Made by a program: the position numbers and the translations under genes
Part shown: piece after piece, positions 46,990 through 56,399 of the stretch
How the letters are laid out: each line of letters opens with the position of its first letter
Position numbering within the stretch: position 1 is the stretch's first letter
Assembly: GCF_005222225.1 (NCBI RefSeq)
Contig: NZ_CP036536.1
Location: 1,326,001 to 1,390,000 of the forward strand
Length of the DNA: 64,000 nucleotides
DNA from: Salinimonas lutimaris
GTDB taxonomy: Bacteria; Pseudomonadota; Gammaproteobacteria; Enterobacterales; Alteromonadaceae
Reading direction: 5' to 3'
The notes under the pieces: generated by a model
The model's database searches: none
The model's input: the letters and a program-made list of their open reading frames with translations, nothing else
Told to the model about the DNA's origin: nothing

Positions 46990-48108
46990 ATGTTTGCAGA
47001 AAGTCCGATTAAACGCAGAAAGTCCACCCGTATCAATGTGGGCAATGTACCCATTGGTGATGGGGCGCCCATTGCGGTTCAGTCGATGACCAATACGCTG
47101 ACCACCGACGTTGACGCAACCGTTGCTCAAATCAATCGGATTGCCGCGGTGGGCGGTGAGATTGTGCGGGTGTCTGTACCGACCATGGACGCTGCCGAAG
47201 CGTTTAAAGAAATTCGGAAACAGGTCTCGGTGCCCCTGGTGGCCGATATCCATTTTGATTACCGGATAGCCTTGAAAGTGGCCGATTACGGGGTTGACTG
47301 TTTGCGGATTAATCCCGGCAACATCGGTAATATGGAGCGGATTCGCTCGGTGGTTGATTGCGCCAAAGACAAAAATATTCCCATCCGGATTGGAGTTAAC
47401 GGCGGCTCTTTAGAAAAAGACATTCAGGAAAAATACGGCGAGCCGACGCCTGAAGCGCTGGTCGAGTCTGCGATGCGTCATGTGGATATTCTCGATAAGC
47501 TGAACTTTGACCAGTTTAAGGTCAGTGTAAAAGCCTCTGATGTCTTTTTAGCCGTGGGGGCGTATCGCCTGCTGGCCCAGAAAATTGACCAGCCACTTCA
47601 CCTCGGCATCACCGAAGCTGGCGGTATGCGTGCAGGTTCAGTGAAAAGCGCTGTGGGTCTGGGTATGCTGCTGGCTGAAGGCATTGGGGATACGTTACGG
47701 GTATCGCTGGCCGCCGATCCGGTCGAAGAGATTAAAGTGGGCTTTGATATTCTTAAGTCGCTGCGTATCCGTTCCCGGGGAATTAACTTTATTGCCTGCC
47801 CAAGCTGTTCGCGCCAGGAGTTTGATGTTATCGGCACGGTCAATGCGCTGGAACAGCGCTTAGAAGATATTGTGACACCCATGGATGTGTCCATTATTGG
47901 CTGTGTAGTGAACGGGCCGGGCGAAGCCGAGGTGTCAGACCTGGGGCTGACCGGGGCCCGCAATATGAGCGGTTATTATGTGGATGGTAAGCGCCAGAAA
48001 GAACGTCTGAAAAATGACGAGCTGGTCGATCAGCTGGAAGCCCGTATCCGGGCCAAAGCCAATCAGCTGGATGAATCGCGTAAAATTGATATCGCGATTA
48101 AAGAATAA
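46990..48108 (+). CDS. ispG: 4-hydroxy-3-methylbut-2-en-1-yl diphosphate synthase
   Basis: A 372-residue IspG (GcpE), the [4Fe-4S] enzyme that makes HMBPP in the MEP isoprenoid pathway. Cluster cysteines are in [11 protein letters not shown] and [10 protein letters not shown], and the TIM-barrel motifs [19 protein letters not shown] and LRINPGNIG are intact. As a Fe-S enzyme it depends on the nearby assembly locus. The 94-bp gap to hisS holds a terminator-like hairpin whose loop carries a TATAAT. Confidence 0.97.
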   Translation: MFAESPIKRRKSTRINVGNVPIGDGAPIAVQSMTNTLTTDVDATVAQINRIAAVGGEIVRVSVPTMDAAEAFKEIRKQVSVPLVADIHFDYRIALKVADYGVDCLRINPGNIGNMERIRSVVDCAKDKNIPIRIGVNGGSLEKDIQEKYGEPTPEALVESAMRHVDILDKLNFDQFKVSVKASDVFLAVGAYRLLAQKIDQPLHLGITEAGGMRAGSVKSAVGLGMLLAEGIGDTLRVSLAADPVEEIKVGFDILKSLRIRSRGINFIACPSCSRQEFDVIGTVNALEQRLEDIVTPMDVSIIGCVVNGPGEAEVSDLGLTGARNMSGYYVDGKRQKERLKNDELVDQLEARIRAKANQLDESRKIDIAIKE

Positions 48109-48136
48109 TTGTCCACTGCCCATACCGTGGCAGTGA

Positions 48137-48180
48137 TTGTTGTTTCACAGTAAAGCCCCTATAATGCGGGGCTTTTATTT
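48137..48180 (+). promoter_or_regulatory. Promoter-in-hairpin between ispG and hisS
   Basis: AAAGCCCC-TATAATGC-GGGGCTTT then a T-rich tract forms a terminator-like stem-loop (48152-48180). Its loop contains TATAAT (48160-48165), and TTGTTG sits 17 bases upstream (48137-48142). The same stretch could end ispG transcripts and start hisS transcripts. Confidence 0.6.
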
Positions 48181-48202
48181 ATCAGCAGTATGAGAAATTC
48201 AG

Positions 48203-49480
48203 GTGGCTAAAACAATACAGGCTATTCGCGGAATGAATGACTGCCTGCCGGAAGTATCCGGTACCTGGCAGCAAGTAGAAGCAACGTTACGACAAGTGGT
48301 AGCCAATTATGGTTATCAGGAAATTCGTACGCCTATCGTCGAAAGTACCGACCTGTTCAAACGCTCTATCGGCGAAGTGACCGATATCGTTGAAAAAGAA
48401 ATGTACACGTTTGAAGACCGCAACGGTGACAGCCTGACGCTGCGCCCGGAAGGCACAGCCAGCTGTGTACGGGCCGGCAACGAGCATGGCTTACTGTACA
48501 ATCAGCAGCAGCGTTTATGGTATATGGGACCTATGTTCCGCCACGAGCGGCCGCAAAAAGGGCGGTATCGCCAGTTCCACCAGTTTGGTGTAGAAACCTA
48601 TGGGATGACCGGCCCTGACATTGATGTAGAGGTTATTCTGCTCAGCGCCCGGCTGTGGAAAGCATTCGGTATTGCCGAGCATGTGAAACTGGAAATCAAT
48701 TCCTTGGGTTCAAACGAAGCCCGTCAGGCGTATCGTGACGCGCTTATCGACTTCTTAAAAGCCCGTGCTGATCAGCTGGATGAAGATTCCCGTCGTCGCA
48801 TGGAGTCAAATCCGCTGCGCGTGCTGGACAGCAAAAACCCGGATGTGCAAAAAGCGCTGGAAGGCGCGCCGTCACTGCTTGATCACCTGGATGAAGAATC
48901 TGCCCAACATTTTTCACTTTTATGTGAACGATTAACGCAGGCGGGTATCGAATATGTGGTTAATCCACGTCTGGTGCGTGGTCTTGATTATTACAACCGG
49001 ACTGTTTTTGAGTGGGTCACAGACAGCCTGGGCTCGCAGGGCACGGTATGTGCCGGTGGGCGTTACGATGGCCTGGTGGAACAGCTGGGTGGTAAATCAA
49101 CGCCGGCAGTCGGCTTTGCCATGGGGATTGAGCGCCTGGTACTGCTGCTCACCACTTTAAAAGCAGATGAGCAAATCACCAGCAGCGCGGATGTGTATGT
49201 TACTGCTCTGGGCGATGATGCCACAGCTTATGCGGTGGAAGTGGCTGAGCAACTGCGTGATGCCATGCCAGAAACCCGCGTGATGATGCACTGCGGTGGC
49301 GGTAATATGAAAAAGCAGCTGAAGCGTGCAGACAAAACCGGCGCGGGCATTGCCCTGTTGCTGGGAAGTGAAGAAGCGCAGCAGCGTCAGGTGACGATTA
49401 AACCCTTGCGTGACGGACAGGAGCAACGTACCGTAGCGCTGGCTGATCTACCGGGTGTACTGGCTCAGGTGTTGGATTAA
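48203..49480 (+). CDS. hisS: Histidyl-tRNA synthetase
   Basis: A 425-residue class II synthetase that charges tRNA-His. Motif 2 region [22 protein letters not shown], the histidine-binding [14 protein letters not shown], and motif 3 [14 protein letters not shown] are clear. The start is GTG at 48203 giving (M)[18 protein letters not shown], which is the usual N-terminus. yfgM follows 50 bases later; the run hisS-yfgM-bamB-der is conserved. Confidence 0.97.
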   Translation: MAKTIQAIRGMNDCLPEVSGTWQQVEATLRQVVANYGYQEIRTPIVESTDLFKRSIGEVTDIVEKEMYTFEDRNGDSLTLRPEGTASCVRAGNEHGLLYNQQQRLWYMGPMFRHERPQKGRYRQFHQFGVETYGMTGPDIDVEVILLSARLWKAFGIAEHVKLEINSLGSNEARQAYRDALIDFLKARADQLDEDSRRRMESNPLRVLDSKNPDVQKALEGAPSLLDHLDEESAQHFSLLCERLTQAGIEYVVNPRLVRGLDYYNRTVFEWVTDSLGSQGTVCAGGRYDGLVEQLGGKSTPAVGFAMGIERLVLLLTTLKADEQITSSADVYVTALGDDATAYAVEVAEQLRDAMPETRVMMHCGGGNMKKQLKRADKTGAGIALLLGSEEAQQRQVTIKPLRDGQEQRTVALADLPGVLAQVLD

Positions 49481-49530
49481 CAGATTTCGCTGGCCGTAAG
49501 TACGGCAGGTAAGCATAAGTAGAGGTTGAA

Positions 49531-50148
49531 ATGGAACAGTTCGCTACAGAAGAACAACAAGTTGAAGCGATAAAACGATTCTGGAAAGACAATGGTACTG
49601 CGATTATCGTCGGTGCCGTGCTGGGGCTGGGGGGCTTGTGGGGCTGGCGCTATTACAGCGACACCCAGATTGAAGCCAAAGAACAGGCTTCAGCTCAGTA
49701 CCAGAGTGCAATTGAACAGCTTGAAAACGATGGCGCGAATAGTGTTGAGCAGTTTATCAGCAAGCACCCTGATACAGGCTATAGCAATATTGCCGGTTTA
49801 GTGTTGGCTGGCAAAATGGTTAACGACAACAACCTGGACGGTGCTGCCAGCCAGCTTAAACAGGTCATGGATACCACCAGTGATAAACATCTTAAATCAC
49901 TGGCGGGCGTTCGTCTGGCCCGGGTTCAGATTCAGCAGCAACAAGCGGATCAGGCCCTGAACACTTTAAACGCCATTAACGATGAGTCTTTTAAGGCGCT
50001 GGTTGCTGAAATTAAAGGTGATGCCTTTGTGCAGCAGGCCAAAATGGATGATGCGCGTACGGCGTACACCGAAGCGCTGGAAGCTGATGACCAGAATCAG
50101 CTGGTTCAGATGAAGCTGGATAATCTGTCTGTAGCCACTGGCTCATAA
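49531..50148 (+). CDS. yfgM: YfgM ancillary chaperone/SecYEG-associated protein
   Basis: A 205-residue inner-membrane protein. The N-terminal cytoplasmic EEQQVEAIKRFWKDNG is followed by one helix (about 20-40, AIIVGAVLGLGGLWGWRYY), then a periplasmic TPR-like domain (UPF0070). In E. coli YfgM works with PpiD near the Sec translocon and also affects the RcsB stress response. It sits between hisS and bamB as in most gammaproteobacteria. Confidence 0.94.
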   Translation: MEQFATEEQQVEAIKRFWKDNGTAIIVGAVLGLGGLWGWRYYSDTQIEAKEQASAQYQSAIEQLENDGANSVEQFISKHPDTGYSNIAGLVLAGKMVNDNNLDGAASQLKQVMDTTSDKHLKSLAGVRLARVQIQQQQADQALNTLNAINDESFKALVAEIKGDAFVQQAKMDDARTAYTEALEADDQNQLVQMKLDNLSVATGS

Positions 50149-50172
50149 TAAACCGTCCAAGAGGTAGCTGAT

Positions 50173-51432
50173 TTGTCAGGATTAACGTGTGGCCGTAAAG
50201 GCCGGGTTTCACGCGCAGTAGGTCTGGCCATGGTAATGTCGGTGACATTATCTGGCTGTACAACAATTTCTAATTGGTTTGCAGACGACGAAGAGATCGA
50301 AATTCGTACGTTAAAACCCATTGATGAACAATTTGAGCCCGAGCTGGTTTGGGATACCTCCGTTGGCGACGGCATTGAAGATTATTTCTCTCGCTTACGT
50401 CCGGTGTACGGCGATGACAAAATTTTTGTAGCCAGCCGTCATGGTGAGGTGGAAGCACTGAATCCTGATAACGGCGACAGCCTGTGGGAACGGGATTTTG
50501 CCATCTTTGACGGCGACGGCTGGTGGGACTCCATTGCCAAACTGTGGCGCTCAGGTCGCTCAGCCCGTATCGGTGGTCTGGTTGAATATAACGGTACACT
50601 GATTGTTGGCACTGAAAATGGCAGTGTTATCGCGCTGGATACCAAAACGGGTGAAACCAAATGGACCAGTGAGGTTGAAGGTGAAGTGCTTTCGGCACCC
50701 TCGGTGGCTGAAGGCATGGTGGTAGTGAATACCGGTGCCGGCACCCTGTTCGGACTGGATGTAGAATCCGGTGAGCAGCAGTGGGTGCACGAAGGTGATG
50801 TACCGCCGCTGACTTTGCGCGGTATCTCTTCACCGGTGGCCGCCAATGGGGGGGCAATCATCGGTACGGCAACGGGTAAAATTCAGGTCAACATTTTGGA
50901 GTCGGGTCTGGTGGCGTGGGAAACGGCGATTACCAAACCGTCCGGCGCGACAGAGCTGGAACGTATTGTTGATGTGGATGTCACCCCATTGCTGTATGGC
51001 GGTATTGTTTATGCTATTTCATACAACGGCACGCTGGCGGCAGTTGAACTGCGTAGTGGCCGGGTTATCTGGAAGCGTGAATACGGCTCGTACCGTGATA
51101 TCTCGATGGAAGGGAACAGCTTGTTTGTGGTTGACAACAACTCTGTTGTATATGGCCTCGACCGCCGTAACGGGGTAGAACTGTGGTCACAAAGCTCAAT
51201 GAAAAAGCGTAACCTGACCGAAGCCACGCCGGCCGGTGACTACCTGGTGGTGGGTGACAAGTGGGGCTACCTGCACTGGTTAGAGCAGGAGTCAGGAAAA
51301 GTGGTTGCCCGTTATGATTTGGGTGGTGACGATGAAGATGAATCAGTATATGTGTCACCGCTGAACGTCAAAGATAACATTGTTGCTATTACCCGTGACG
51401 GCACCGTTGCGACCATTACCTCACCAAAATAA
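50173..51432 (+). CDS. bamB: Outer-membrane assembly lipoprotein BamB
   Basis: A 419-residue BamB, an eight-bladed PQQ-type beta-propeller lipoprotein that helps BamA insert beta-barrel proteins. The lipobox is LSGC near residue 35; propeller blades repeat DSLWERDF, GETKWTSEVEGEVLSAPSVAEG, GEQQWVHEGD and similar. The start codon appears to be TTG at 50173, with GAGG 8 bases ahead; the next in-frame ATG is too close to the lipobox for a normal n-region. It ends the run before der. Confidence 0.94.
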   Translation: MSGLTCGRKGRVSRAVGLAMVMSVTLSGCTTISNWFADDEEIEIRTLKPIDEQFEPELVWDTSVGDGIEDYFSRLRPVYGDDKIFVASRHGEVEALNPDNGDSLWERDFAIFDGDGWWDSIAKLWRSGRSARIGGLVEYNGTLIVGTENGSVIALDTKTGETKWTSEVEGEVLSAPSVAEGMVVVNTGAGTLFGLDVESGEQQWVHEGDVPPLTLRGISSPVAANGGAIIGTATGKIQVNILESGLVAWETAITKPSGATELERIVDVDVTPLLYGGIVYAISYNGTLAAVELRSGRVIWKREYGSYRDISMEGNSLFVVDNNSVVYGLDRRNGVELWSQSSMKKRNLTEATPAGDYLVVGDKWGYLHWLEQESGKVVARYDLGGDDEDESVYVSPLNVKDNIVAITRDGTVATITSPK

Positions 51433-51463
51433 CCTGTTTCATTAAGCAGGGGCGGTAAGCAGG

Positions 51464-51492
51464 CTGACGCTGAGGCTGTTTATCGCTATAAT
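51464..51492 (+). promoter_or_regulatory. Promoter of der
   Basis: CTGACG (51464-51469), 17 bases, TATAAT (51487-51492). The -10 is a full match and the start codon of der is 75 bases downstream. Confidence 0.6.
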
Positions 51493-51507
51493 ACGCCAAT
51501 CTATGCA

Positions 51508-51540
51508 CAGGCCGCGCTTGATCGCGGCCTGTTTGTCTGT
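51508..51540 (+). terminator. Hairpin in the der leader (attenuator-like)
   Basis: CAGGCCGCG-CTTGAT-CGCGGCCTG, a perfect 9-bp GC-rich stem followed by TTTGTCTGTTTT. It lies after the predicted der start point, so it could end read-through from bamB and also limit der transcription. Confidence 0.6.
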
Positions 51541-51566
51541 TTTAAAACTCATGTAGGAATACATTA

Positions 51567-53009
51567 ATGTTGCCTGTAGTTGCACTGGTGGGCCGGCCCA
51601 ATGTCGGAAAATCCACGCTGTTTAATCGTCTGACCAATACCCGGGATGCCCTGGTAGCAGATTACCCCGGTCTGACCCGCGATCGTAAATACGGCCAGGC
51701 AACTTATGATAAAAAGCAATTCATCGTGGTGGATACCGGCGGTATCACCGGCGATGAAGAAGGCATTGATGAGCATATGGCGCGTCAGTCACTGCTTGCC
51801 ATTGACGAAGCCGACGTGGTGCTGTTTATGGTGGATGCCCGTGCTGGCCTGATGCCTGGCGACCAGGCCATTGCTGAACACCTGCGCAAAGTAAACAAAA
51901 AAGTGTATCTGGTGGCCAATAAAGTCGATGGCATTGATGGCACCAGTGAAAGCGCTGAGTTCTACCGGTTGGGTCTTGGGAATATCTACCAGATTGCGGC
52001 CGCCCATGGCCGTGGTGTATCCCAGTTGCTGGAAACGTCCTTAACCCCGTTAAGCGACGACTTCCCTGGTATGGATGTAGCCCCTAAAGAAGAGCATAAC
52101 CTGTCTGCCGAAGAGCAATTGGAACGCCTGCAAAGCCTGCCGATAAAACTGGCCATTGTGGGTAAGCCGAATGTAGGCAAATCTACCCTGACTAACCGTA
52201 TTCTGGGTGAAGAGCGGGTAGTGGTTTATGACATGCCGGGCACAACCCGCGACAGTGTCTACATTCCGTTTGAACGGGATGAGCAGGACTACATCATTAT
52301 TGATACCGCCGGGGTGCGTAAACGCCGTAAAGTCAGCGAAGCGGTAGAAAAATTCTCGATTGTAAAAACCCTGCAGGCCATTGAAGAGTCTAACGTGGTA
52401 CTGATGGTGGTGGATGCCCGTGAAGGTATCTCTGATCAGGACCTGAGCCTGCTTGGTTTTATTCTTAATTCTGGTCGTTCACTGGTCATGGCAGTGAACA
52501 AGTGGGATGGTCTGGATACGGATATCAAAGATGAAATCAAGCGTGAGCTGGACCGTCGTCTGGGTTTTGTTGATTTTGCCCGTCTGCACTTTATCTCTGC
52601 ACTCCACGGCTCTGGGGTAGGTAATCTGTTTGAGTCTGTGATCGAAGCATATGAAAGCGCCACTAAGCGTATCAACACCTCCATGCTGACCCAGATTATG
52701 GAAATGGCGCAGGACGAGCATCAGCCACCTATGGTACGCGGCCGCCGGGTGAAAATGAAATACGCACACGCGGGGGGCTACAACCCGCCGGTGATCGTCA
52801 TCCACGGTAACCAAGTGGATGATTTACCGGGTTCGTACAAGCGCTTTTTGATGAATTATTACCGCCGTTCACTCAATGTAATGGGCACGCCCATTCGTAT
52901 TGAATTTCGTGAAGGGGCCAACCCGTTTGAAGGCAAGAAAAATCAGCTTACGCTGGCGCAGCAGCGCAAACGTAATCGCCTGATGTCCTATCATAAAAAA
53001 GGGAAGTAG
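51567..53009 (+). CDS. der: Ribosome-associated GTPase Der (EngA)
   Basis: A 480-residue GTPase with two tandem G domains that supports 50S subunit assembly. G1 motifs are GRPNVGKST (about residues 8-16) and GKPNVGKST (about 201-209), with DTGGIT and DTAGVRKR as G3 motifs, NKVD and NKWD as G4 motifs, and a C-terminal KH-like domain ([14 protein letters not shown]). The longer spacer between G domains is normal for gammaproteobacteria. A hairpin spans its stop codon and then repeat array C begins. Confidence 0.97.
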   Translation: MLPVVALVGRPNVGKSTLFNRLTNTRDALVADYPGLTRDRKYGQATYDKKQFIVVDTGGITGDEEGIDEHMARQSLLAIDEADVVLFMVDARAGLMPGDQAIAEHLRKVNKKVYLVANKVDGIDGTSESAEFYRLGLGNIYQIAAAHGRGVSQLLETSLTPLSDDFPGMDVAPKEEHNLSAEEQLERLQSLPIKLAIVGKPNVGKSTLTNRILGEERVVVYDMPGTTRDSVYIPFERDEQDYIIIDTAGVRKRRKVSEAVEKFSIVKTLQAIEESNVVLMVVDAREGISDQDLSLLGFILNSGRSLVMAVNKWDGLDTDIKDEIKRELDRRLGFVDFARLHFISALHGSGVGNLFESVIEAYESATKRINTSMLTQIMEMAQDEHQPPMVRGRRVKMKYAHAGGYNPPVIVIHGNQVDDLPGSYKRFLMNYYRRSLNVMGTPIRIEFREGANPFEGKKNQLTLAQQRKRNRLMSYHKKGK

Positions 53010-53026
53010 TTGTAACGTCACTTCCC
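53001..53026 (+). terminator. Weak hairpin at the der stop codon
   Basis: GGGAAGT...ACTTCCC with a 12-base loop spans the TAG of der. There is no T-tract after it on the + strand, so its role as a terminator is doubtful. Confidence 0.3.
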
Positions 53027-53381
53027 TCACTGACATGGTTCCACCGTCTTCCTCGCAATAATAACCTAGTCATCCCGGGGGCAAATAGTGCAACCGGGCC
53101 TAAAGGGACATAACGACCTAAGCAAAAGGATGATTTGAATCAGCCAGTCTGTTGAGGATATTCCTGCTTTCGCGGGGACGAGGGGGATGATGTATCAGTT
53201 ACCTCTACTCAAAGCAGCCAACATTCATCGTCGTCCCTTAACCGCGCAGCAGCAACAATAATTCCGTCGTCCCTGAAGCCCGGAGGGCTATCAGGGATCT
53301 CCTTGGTACTTGACTAACCGGGCTCAACGCTTCGTTAGTGACATAAGTGATTAATTGTATATCGCAGGTTTACCATCTTTT

Positions 53382-53574
53382 GCCGGTGTTGACCGGCGGC
53401 AACCAGAGGGTAATGGCGATTACCCTCTGGACTCCCACACTGCCTCTGTGCGCTCAACGCTGCGCTTTAGATGAACAGGCAAAATCAACCGGGCAAAAAG
53501 GGACATCCGTGTCCCTCTTGTCCCTATCTCATCATCCGTGATGAGATTTGCTTTTGCTTATCTGTTCATCTAAA
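53382..53574 (+). other. Nested hairpin cluster, unit 1 (candidate structured RNA or MITE core)
   Basis: Five helices by eye: GCCGGT-GTTG-ACCGGC (53382-53397); CCAGAGGGTAAT-GGCG-ATTACCCTCTGG (53403-53430); an outer 13-bp stem TTTAGATGAACAG (53466-53478) with CTGTTCATCTAAA (53562-53574), extended by GCAAAA/TTTTGC after a 4-base bulge. Inside it are GGGACA-TCCG-TGTCCC (53500-53515) and TCTCATCA-TCCG-TGATGAGA (53527-53546), both with the same TCCG loop. Confidence 0.7.
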
Positions 53575-53957
53575 TCCCATGAGCTTAAAGGGGCTCAAAA
53601 GCATTTTTTCTTCAAATATCCGGTGGTTAATAACCCCACCCATCATTCCGGGGGAACGAAGTGCAAACCGGGATATCCCTGGGACATGACTACCTAAGCA
53701 AAAGGATGATTTGAATCAGCCAGTCTGTTGAGGAGCTCCCCGCTTTCGCGGGGACGACGAGGATGATGTATCAGTTACCTCTACACAAGGCAGCCACCAT
53801 TCATCGTCGTCCCTTAACCGCGCAGCAGCAACAATAATTCCGTCGTCCCTGAAGCCCGAAGGGCTATCAGGGATCTCCTTGGTACTTGACTAACCGGGCT
53901 CAACGCTTCGTTAGTAACATAAGTGATTAATTGTATATCGCAGGTTTACCATCTTTT

Positions 53958-54150
53958 GCCGGTGTTGACCGGCGGCAACCAGAGGGTAATGGCGATTACC
54001 CTCTGGACTCCCACGCTACCCCTGTGCGCTCAATGCTGCGCTTTAGATGAACAGGCAAAATCAACCGGGCCAAAAGGGACATCCGTGTCCCTCTTGTCCC
54101 TATCTCATCATCCGTGATGAGATTTGCTTTTGCTTATCTGTTCATCTAAA
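53958..54150 (+). other. Nested hairpin cluster, unit 2
   Basis: Same set of helices as unit 1, displaced by 576 bases. The outer stem TTTAGATGAACAG/CTGTTCATCTAAA, the 12-bp CCAGAGGGTAAT stem and both TCCG-loop hairpins are unchanged. Sequence changes relative to unit 1 fall mostly in the segments between helices. Confidence 0.7.
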
Positions 54151-54534
54151 GCCCATGAGCTTAAAGGGGCTCAAAAGCGTTACTTTCTTCGTATACCCTG
54201 TAGTGGGTAATTCTACCCGTCGTCCCTGGGGCGCGAAGTGCAAACCGGGATTTCCCTGGGACATAACTACCTAAGCAAAAGGATGATTTGAATCAGCCAG
54301 CCTGTTAAGGAGATCCCCGCTTTCGCGGGGACGACGAGGATGATGTATCAGTTAGCTCTACACAAGGCTGCCACCATTCATCGTCGTCCCTTAACCGCGC
54401 AGCAGCAACAATAATTCCGTCGTCCCTGAAGCCCGAAGGGCTATCAGGGATCTCCTTGGTACTTGACTAACCGGGCTCAACGCTTCGTTAGTGACATAAG
54501 TGATTAATTGTATATCGCAGGTTTACCACCTTTT

Positions 54535-54727
54535 GCCAGTGTTGACCGGCGGCAACCAGAGGGTAATGGCGATTACCCTCTGGACTCCCACGCTGCCCCT
54601 GTGCGCTCAACGCTGCGCTTTAGATGAACAGGCAAAACCAACCGGGCCAAAAGGGACATCCGTGTCCCTCTTGTCCTTATCTCATCATCCGTGATGAGAT
54701 TTGCTTTTGCTTATCTGTTCATCTAAA
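54535..54727 (+). other. Nested hairpin cluster, unit 3
   Basis: Same helices, displaced by a further 577 bases. The first small hairpin carries one change (GCCAGT against ACCGGC, an A-C mismatch); all other stems, including the 13-bp outer stem, are intact. Confidence 0.7.
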
Positions 54728-54939
54728 GCCCATGAGCTTAAAGGGGCCAAAAAGCGTTTCTTTCTTCGTATACCCTGTAGTGGGTAATTCTACCCGTCGT
54801 CCCTAGGGCGCGAAGTGCAAACCGGGATCTCCTTGGAACCTGACTACCTAAGCAAAAGGATGATTTCAATCAGCCAGTCTGTTGAGGAGATCCCCGCTTT
54901 CGCGGGGACGACGGGGTGTATCAGGGAAACGACGGCGCA

Positions 54940-56301
54940 CTACAACACTTTATGCTTACTAATCACCTGGCTCTCAATTTCGCCATCAGCCACCCGGGTG
55001 GTGATGGTGTCGCCGGTGTTAACCGAGTCGATGGTGGTCACCGGTGTTTTATCAGCAAAGGTGATGCTGTAGCCGCGGGCAAGGGTAGACAGAGGACTCA
55101 CCGATTGGAGCAGGGCAACCGTATTGCCCAGACGTTTGCCCTCGTTAATAAGCTGTTTTTGCATGGCGCTGGTCAAACGATGATGCAGATTTGCCCGTTT
55201 GTCCGACAGCCGGCTTAGCGTAGCACCAGGGTGCTGGCGAAACAGGCGGTTGGTCAGCTGTTCATGCTGGCGCTGTTTGCCGGCCACAATGCTGCTGATA
55301 CGATGTGACAGTGACATTTGTAAGCGGTCAACATGCTGCGACTGGGTATGCAGTCGGTTTGACGGATGGCAGGCTTTCAGGCGCTGTTGCAAAACATTCA
55401 GTCGGTGCTGCTGCTGACGATAATTAGCCAGCCAGGCCCGGTTAAGGGCGCTGATGCGCTGACCAATTGTATCAAGAATAGCCTTGCTATCCAGGCTCAG
55501 CAGCTCAGCGCCGGCTGACGGGGTAGGTGCCCGCAGGTCAGCTACAAAATCAGCAATAGTGACATCCACTTCGTGGCCCACCGCGCTGACAACCGGTAAC
55601 CGGCTCTCGGCGATGGCATAAGCCAGCTGCTCATTGTTAAAGCACCACAAATCCTCCAGAGACCCGCCGCCCCGGGTGAGCAGGATAACATCAACTTCGT
55701 TACGCCGGTTGGCAGTTTCCAGCGCCTGAATCAGCTGCGCAGGAGCGCTTTCGCCTTGCACCATACTTGGATACACAACGACCTGCGTAGCCGGGCTACG
55801 TCGCTTGAGTACCGTTAGTGCATCATGCAGGGCAGCACCTGTTGAAGAGGTAATAATTCCTATGCGGCGAATTACCTCCGGTAAAGCCTGCTTACGCTCC
55901 GGCGCAAACCAGCCTTCACCTTGCAGGCGCATTTTCAGTGCTTCGAATGCCTGTTTAAGCTGGCCCTCGCCATCATGCTCGAGGTGTTCAATGACAAGCT
56001 GGTAGTCACCACGCGGCTCATATAAGCCAACGGATGCTCGTACCAGTACTTTATCTCCTTCTTTGGGGCGCTGTCTGACGCTGCGATTCGTGTTTTTAAA
56101 CATAGCCGCTCGCACCTGGGCTTTGTTGTCTTTTAAAGTAAAATACCAGTGTCCTGAAGCGGCACAGACAAAATTGGATATCTCTGCTGACAGCCAGATA
56201 AGCCCGATCTCGCCTTCCAGAATCGTTCTGGCCAGGCGATTGAGCTTGGTTACGGTGAGGATCTGGCGATTGGTTGAAGGCGCTGTAAATAACATGGGCA
56301 A
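54940..56301 (-). CDS. xseA: Exodeoxyribonuclease VII large subunit
   Basis: A 453-residue XseA, catalytic subunit of exonuclease VII, which degrades single-stranded DNA. An N-terminal OB-fold (about 15-115, LNRLARTILEGEIGLIWLSAEISNF) is followed by the catalytic domain with RIGIITSSTGAALHDALTVLKRR, LLTRGGGSLEDLWCFNNEQLAYAIAESRLPVVSAVGHEVDVTIADFVADLRAPTPSAGAEL and a coiled-coil region. The C-terminus GYSITFADKTPVTTIDSVNTGD is normal. It is divergent from guaB, and its 3' end borders repeat array C. Confidence 0.96.
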   Translation of the reverse strand: MPMLFTAPSTNRQILTVTKLNRLARTILEGEIGLIWLSAEISNFVCAASGHWYFTLKDNKAQVRAAMFKNTNRSVRQRPKEGDKVLVRASVGLYEPRGDYQLVIEHLEHDGEGQLKQAFEALKMRLQGEGWFAPERKQALPEVIRRIGIITSSTGAALHDALTVLKRRSPATQVVVYPSMVQGESAPAQLIQALETANRRNEVDVILLTRGGGSLEDLWCFNNEQLAYAIAESRLPVVSAVGHEVDVTIADFVADLRAPTPSAGAELLSLDSKAILDTIGQRISALNRAWLANYRQQQHRLNVLQQRLKACHPSNRLHTQSQHVDRLQMSLSHRISSIVAGKQRQHEQLTNRLFRQHPGATLSRLSDKRANLHHRLTSAMQKQLINEGKRLGNTVALLQSVSPLSTLARGYSITFADKTPVTTIDSVNTGDTITTRVADGEIESQVISKHKVL

Positions 56302-56331
56302 AAAAATCTTATTGAGAAAAGTCGAATACAG

Positions 56332-56372
56332 TTTACCTCAAAGTCAAAAAACACTACAATTGCGCCGCAATT
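56332..56372 (+). promoter_or_regulatory. Promoter of guaB with overlapping palindrome
   Basis: TTTACC (56332-56337), 17 bases, TACAAT (56355-56360). A 15-base palindrome AATTGC-GCC-GCAATT (56358-56372) overlaps the -10 and the probable start point, where a repressor could act. It does not match the PurR consensus ACGCAAACGTTTGCGT well. Confidence 0.5.
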
Positions 56373-56399
56373 AACCCTAAACCAAAAAGGTGTTTTTGC

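Larger units (their letters stand above)
53070..54915. repeat. Array C: about three tandem 577-bp units with palindromes
   Basis: The anchor ACCTAAGCAAAAGG occurs at 53116, 53692, 54269 and, as CTACCTAAGCAAAAGG, at 54846, so units are 576-577 bases. Three are full and the fourth is partial. Units 2 and 3 are nearly identical by eye. Each unit contains GTCGTCCC-type palindromes (for example GTCGTCCCTGAAGCCC...GGGATCTCC, and GATCCCCGC-TTTC-GCGGGGACGAC) plus a 193-base hairpin cluster described separately. It fills the gap between convergent der and xseA and ends about 25 bases before the xseA stop. Short open frames recur once per unit, but without ribosome binding sites. Confidence 0.93.

Noticed and set aside
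53347..54806. Three copies of a 64-codon frame (MINCISQVYHLL...) and overlapping 60-75-codon frames in array C
   Set aside because: They run through the hairpin cluster of each 577-bp unit, two frames overlap on the same DNA, and no ribosome binding site is present. RNA or DNA structure is the simpler explanation.
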